From Akkermansia sp. (GTDB taxonomy: Bacteria > Verrucomicrobiota > Verrucomicrobiia > Verrucomicrobiales > Akkermansiaceae): 25,007 nucleotides of DNA. The stretch is taken from NCBI GenBank assembly GCA_017628435.1, contig JAGBZE010000062.1:1-25007 (forward strand). The letters run 5' to 3'. The notes below the pieces were generated by a model. It was not told the origin of the DNA. It ran no database searches and saw nothing but the letters and a program-made list of their open reading frames with translations. The number at the start of each line of letters is the position of its first letter. Position 1 is the stretch's first letter. The translations under genes and the position numbers were made by a program. Below are positions 22,256 through 25,007 of the stretch, piece after piece.

Positions 22256-24196
22256 ATGCATGCCGACCTTGAAAAATTAGTATCCGCTGGCAAAATTCCG
22301 GCTGACTTTGCAGCCCGACTCAATCTGTTCGCTCCCGGTAAATATGTTATACACCAGGATTTTGGTGTGGGCAAGGTTGCAGCCTGGTCCCTGACCAAGA
22401 GCAAAATCAAGATTGACTTTGAAAAAGGCAACGCAGGCAAAATCTTTGGCCTCAAGCTTGCCTTCAATCAGCTGACATCCATTCCGGCAGGTCACTTCCT
22501 CATCACCTGCTTTGATGACCCCGAAGGCTGCACCAAGCAGGCCACCAATAAGGACACGATGCTCGATTTCATTCGGCTGGTCCTTACCAACAACATTTCC
22601 CTCCGCGAAGGCATTAACGATGTGCTGCCCATGCAGCCGGAAGATCTCGAAAAATTCCTCAGCGGCCGAGTCATTCCCGAAACCAGCTGGAAGAGCTGGT
22701 GGGAGACCGCCCGCACCGCCATGCGCGATAATCCCAGTTTCCGCCTGCCCACCAAGCGAGGCGAGGCCATCGCGCTGCGCAAGGCCACATCCGCAGCCGA
22801 AGCTCTGGTTGACGACTACACCGACGCAACATCTCTGGAATCCTGCGTACGCATTCTGGATCAGGCTCGTCTGGATGTGCTCAAGGGGCAATACGAACTT
22901 GCCGCCAAGCTGGTGAAGTCCATGGAGGAAGACATCGCCCGCGGCTTCACTGAGCCCCAGCACGTTCTGGAGCTCATCATCATCCGCGACCAGGTAATGG
23001 AGGCTGCCGCCCCCTCCCCTGAGGACAAGGCAGCCATGGATGCAGCCCTGACAGCCGCAGGCGTGGAGAACATCACCACCATGGCAGAGAAGCTCAAAAC
23101 CATCACCTCTGAAGAACTCGTAGGTTACATCGGTGAGCTTTCCGCAGCCCGCCAGAATGAGGTATACGCAGCTCTTCCCGAAGCTATGGGTGAAAGCTGG
23201 CTTCCTTACGCTACCAACATCTTCCTGTTCGGCGGCGCCAAGGTGACAGCCCCCGCCGCAGAGTTCATCATCTCCAAGGGCGCCAAGGAGCAGCTCTTCA
23301 ACGACCTGGCCAACGGCATTTCCCGCCAGAGCCTGAGCCCCGAGGTTCTCATCTGGATTTGCAAGGAACGCAAGGGCATTTCCGCAGAGGTCGTGAACAA
23401 GAACCTCATGCCGCTTGGTGCCGCCATTATGAGCGCAATCGAGCGCGACAGCTCTGAAGGTGGCCCCAACCGCGCCCTGCGTCTGCGCAACCTGCTGCTG
23501 GACGACAAGGAGCTCACCCCCGACCTGGTAAGCGGTCTTTCCGAGCTGGAGGCCCGCCCCTTCGCCAAGGCTCTGTATGATTCTTCTGTACTTCCTGATC
23601 TTGACCGCAATCTGTTGCTGGCTAACATGATGAAGGTACACCCCAGCCTGCAGGAAATCGCGTTGAACCGCCGCAGCAGCAAGGAGAAGCAGAGCATGTT
23701 TGTTTCCCTGCGTTCCTACGCCGCCCGCAAGGCAGAGCTCGAGGATATCATCAACGTGCGCCTGCCCAAGAACAAGCATGACCTGGAAATCACCCGCGCA
23801 GAGGGCGACCTTCGCGAAAATGGTGGTTACCAGGATGCCCGCGCCACCCAGCGCGTACTGCTCCGCCGTAGCGAGGAACTTTCCCGTATGCTGGCTCAGG
23901 CAGACCCGACCGACTTTGCCAATGTGGATTGCAGCACAACCGGCATGGGCACACAGGTCACCTTCTCCGCACCGAAGGGCCACACCGTGGTATACACCAT
24001 CCTTGGCGCATGGGATTCCGTGCCGGAGGAAAACATCGTAGCCTACAGCTCCAAGCTGGGTGCCAAGCTCATTGGCCACTCTGTTGGCGATAAGCTGCGT
24101 CTTCCGCTGGAGATGGGTGGCACTCCGGTGATGATGACCATCAAGGCCATTGCCCCCGCCCCGAAGGAACTCATCTATCCGGACGGCGAGGCCTGA
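22256..24196 (+). CDS. greA: Long-form transcription elongation factor GreA (Chlamydia-type N-terminal extension)
   Basis: 646 residues against about 158 for ordinary GreA. The C-terminal part (about 475-646) is GreA: a helical coiled coil with the acidic tip GDLRENGGY (D518 and E521, the pair that positions magnesium in the polymerase active site) and the globular C-terminal domain (VVYTILGAWD, KLIGHSVGDKLRLPL). GreA makes backtracked RNA polymerase cut its transcript. The N-terminal extension begins with a small beta-rich segment (GKYVIHQDFGVGKVAAWSL, about 28-77), then a WKSWWETAR motif and a long helical region. The same order occurs in the long GreA of Chlamydiae. The start ATG at 22256 follows the promoter; an upstream in-frame ATG (22151) lies in the preceding terminator. 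Confidence 0.9.
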   Translation: MHADLEKLVSAGKIPADFAARLNLFAPGKYVIHQDFGVGKVAAWSLTKSKIKIDFEKGNAGKIFGLKLAFNQLTSIPAGHFLITCFDDPEGCTKQATNKDTMLDFIRLVLTNNISLREGINDVLPMQPEDLEKFLSGRVIPETSWKSWWETARTAMRDNPSFRLPTKRGEAIALRKATSAAEALVDDYTDATSLESCVRILDQARLDVLKGQYELAAKLVKSMEEDIARGFTEPQHVLELIIIRDQVMEAAAPSPEDKAAMDAALTAAGVENITTMAEKLKTITSEELVGYIGELSAARQNEVYAALPEAMGESWLPYATNIFLFGGAKVTAPAAEFIISKGAKEQLFNDLANGISRQSLSPEVLIWICKERKGISAEVVNKNLMPLGAAIMSAIERDSSEGGPNRALRLRNLLLDDKELTPDLVSGLSELEARPFAKALYDSSVLPDLDRNLLLANMMKVHPSLQEIALNRRSSKEKQSMFVSLRSYAARKAELEDIINVRLPKNKHDLEITRAEGDLRENGGYQDARATQRVLLRRSEELSRMLAQADPTDFANVDCSTTGMGTQVTFSAPKGHTVVYTILGAWDSVPEENIVAYSSKLGAKLIGHSVGDKLRLPLEMGGTPVMMTIKAIAPAPKELIYPDGEA

Positions 24197-24217
24197 AGAC
24201 ATTGCCTGTAACTTTGC

Positions 24218-24251
24218 ACGCCCGCAGCACCGCATCAGGAGCTGCGGGCGT
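24218..24251. terminator. Hairpin between greA and the LemA-like gene
   Basis: A perfect 11-bp stem (24218-24228 with 24241-24251) and a 12-base loop, 21 bases after the greA stop and directly next to the stop of the convergent LemA-like gene. There is little T tail on either strand. Confidence 0.65.
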
Positions 24252-24252
24252 T

Positions 24253-24792
24253 CTACATCTCTGCATCATCCAGAGAGTCCACTGCAGAAAACCCAAGCAC
24301 CGGAGCAAGAATACGTGCAGAGGGCAGCATCAAAGCAGCATTATACTCCCGCGCAGCATGGTTAAATAGCTCCGTAACCTGATCCTGCTGATAGAGAGAG
24401 GCCGATACACTGTGGCAAAGCTGCTGCAGGTGAGAATCAGACTGCATTTCCACAGCCTGCACCGCCTGAGTCACAGTCATGCGCAGCAGGCGTTCCGCCC
24501 CGCCCAGAAACCCATGCCGGGAACTCCACCGTGGTCTATCAGACAGAAGAAGAGAGCGTTCCGAGTCAGCCACCAATCGCAACAAATTCCCCGGCAAGGA
24601 AGATTCCTGTGGCACATAGGAAGAAAGGCTGGTGGCAAAATCCTTCAGTTCCATATTCCGGCGCTGGGTCACCACACGCCACTGGCTCCAACACCTGCAT
24701 ACAGCCTCCCGCAGATGATTCAGGTTATTATAAACACCCACCATCCATGCCGCCAGTGCCACAAGTAACGCTAAGGAAACGATATACTGCAT
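24253..24792 (-). CDS. LemA-like membrane protein
   Basis: 179 residues. An N-terminal membrane segment (about 3-21) is followed by YNNLNHLREAVCRCWSQWRVVTQRRNMELKDF, which follows the LemA pattern (YNxL..LR..V..AWS.I...L.RR..L). The C-terminal AREYNAALMLPSARILAPVLGF matches the LemA end (YN......P......GF). The typical IPNLV after the RR motif is altered, so it is a divergent member. LemA proteins have four helices facing the periplasm; their role is not settled. It lies 51 bases after the folP stop; a weak promoter at 24799-24827 could drive it separately. Confidence 0.75.
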   Translation of the reverse strand: MQYIVSLALLVALAAWMVGVYNNLNHLREAVCRCWSQWRVVTQRRNMELKDFATSLSSYVPQESSLPGNLLRLVADSERSLLLSDRPRWSSRHGFLGGAERLLRMTVTQAVQAVEMQSDSHLQQLCHSVSASLYQQDQVTELFNHAAREYNAALMLPSARILAPVLGFSAVDSLDDAEM

Positions 24793-24798
24793 GCAGGA

Positions 24799-24827
24799 AT
24801 TCTGCCGGCAGCGGTCTTATTTAGCAA
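24799..24827 (-). promoter_or_regulatory. Possible promoter of the LemA-like gene
   Basis: On the minus strand TTGCTA (24822-24827), a 17-base spacer and CAGAAT (24799-24804), 6 bases before the ATG. The first base of the -10 box is off consensus, but the distance to the ATG repeats that of other genes here. Confidence 0.3.
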
Positions 24828-24843
24828 GATATTAGAAAAACTA

Positions 24844-25007
24844 TTAGAAAAGAGCCGCGCGCAATCTCAACGCCCCGCGCAGCTCTGCTACATCATGCAC
24901 ACGGTGCATATCAGCACCGCGTTCCGCGGCCAGCAGGCTCATGGCCAGCGTTGGCCACACCTGTTCCCGTGCAGCAGCAGCATCCCCCAGCACAGCTCCC
25001 ATGAAGC
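24844..25007 (-). CDS. folP: Dihydropteroate synthase, C-terminal fragment (gene continues past the window)
   Basis: About 54 C-terminal residues are visible on the minus strand, ending in a TAA at 24844-24846 that is followed at once by a TAG. The segment TLAMSLLAAERGADMHRVHDVAELRGALRL matches the last helix and strand of dihydropteroate synthase, where the RVHDV motif holds residues that bind the pterin-phosphate substrate. The enzyme joins p-aminobenzoate to dihydropterin pyrophosphate in folate synthesis. The identification rests on this short but very characteristic end. It lies upstream of the LemA-like gene on the same strand. Confidence 0.85.
   Translation of the reverse strand, partial: FMGAVLGDAAAAREQVWPTLAMSLLAAERGADMHRVHDVAELRGALRLRAALF

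Noticed and set aside
22277..24235. 652-codon open frame antisense to greA
   Set aside because: Same cause as above: Gly/Cys/His-rich translation without domains, opposite a gene with a certain GreA C-terminus.
1..25007. CRISPR arrays, tRNA or rRNA genes, insertion sequences, phage integration sites
   Set aside because: No regular direct-repeat/spacer pattern, cloverleaf, terminal inverted repeats with transposase, or integrase was seen on either strand.

Overview
The window (25,007 bases, GC-rich, with C-ending codons favoured in its best-expressed genes) looks like chromosomal core sequence from a bacterium of the PVC group, most likely a Verrucomicrobium of the Akkermansia type. The reasons are a very long GreA with an N-terminal extension like that of Chlamydiae, a DksA-type protein with a histone-H1-like lysine/alanine tail, a fused ADP-forming acetyl-CoA synthetase, near-absence of Shine-Dalgarno sequences, and several large family-poor secreted proteins. 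The taxonomic call is inference. I see no rRNA, tRNA, CRISPR array, insertion sequence or prophage.

Layout. 1-2413: 3' part of an ADP-forming acyl-CoA synthetase, a small membrane protein, and a strong bidirectional terminator. 2433-6598: an NhaC-type antiporter (-), a secreted thioredoxin-fold protein (+) and 4-alpha-glucanotransferase (-). 6803-9809: DksA/TraR-like regulator, L33, S18, FolE2 and an internally duplicated lipoprotein, all on +. 9794-13059: serS followed by an ExbB-ExbD-proline-rich-zinc-ribbon operon, all on -. 13255-17604: a 1449-residue secreted M16 metallopeptidase carrying a C-terminal domain that resembles a clan CD (gingipain/caspase-like) cysteine peptidase. 17597-18782: a DUF1353-like lipoprotein and a PH-like membrane protein on -. 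18883-22108: a DegT-like PLP protein, a periplasmic ankyrin-repeat protein and a TRL-like lipoprotein on +. 22256-24196: long GreA (+). 24253-25007: a LemA-like protein and the C-terminus of dihydropteroate synthase on -.

How the genes work together. Much of the window is housekeeping: translation (serS, rpmG, rpsR), transcription (greA, dksA-like), folate (folE2, folP), glycogen/maltodextrin and acetate metabolism. The accessory layer is mostly cell envelope: lipoproteins, an atypical ExbB/ExbD-type inner-membrane pair, a periplasmic ankyrin protein, and the large protease.

The points most worth following are four. (1) The M16 plus putative cysteine-peptidase fusion. (2) The ExbD-like protein whose membrane aspartate appears to be asparagine. 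(3) A run of four genes (DksA-like, L33, S18, FolE2) whose products all lack full zinc-finger ligands or belong to a family linked to zinc sparing. (4) A recurring promoter layout that places the -10 box only 6-11 bases before the start codon, which predicts leaderless or nearly leaderless mRNAs for at least six genes. All motif, promoter and spacing calls were made by eye from the sequence.
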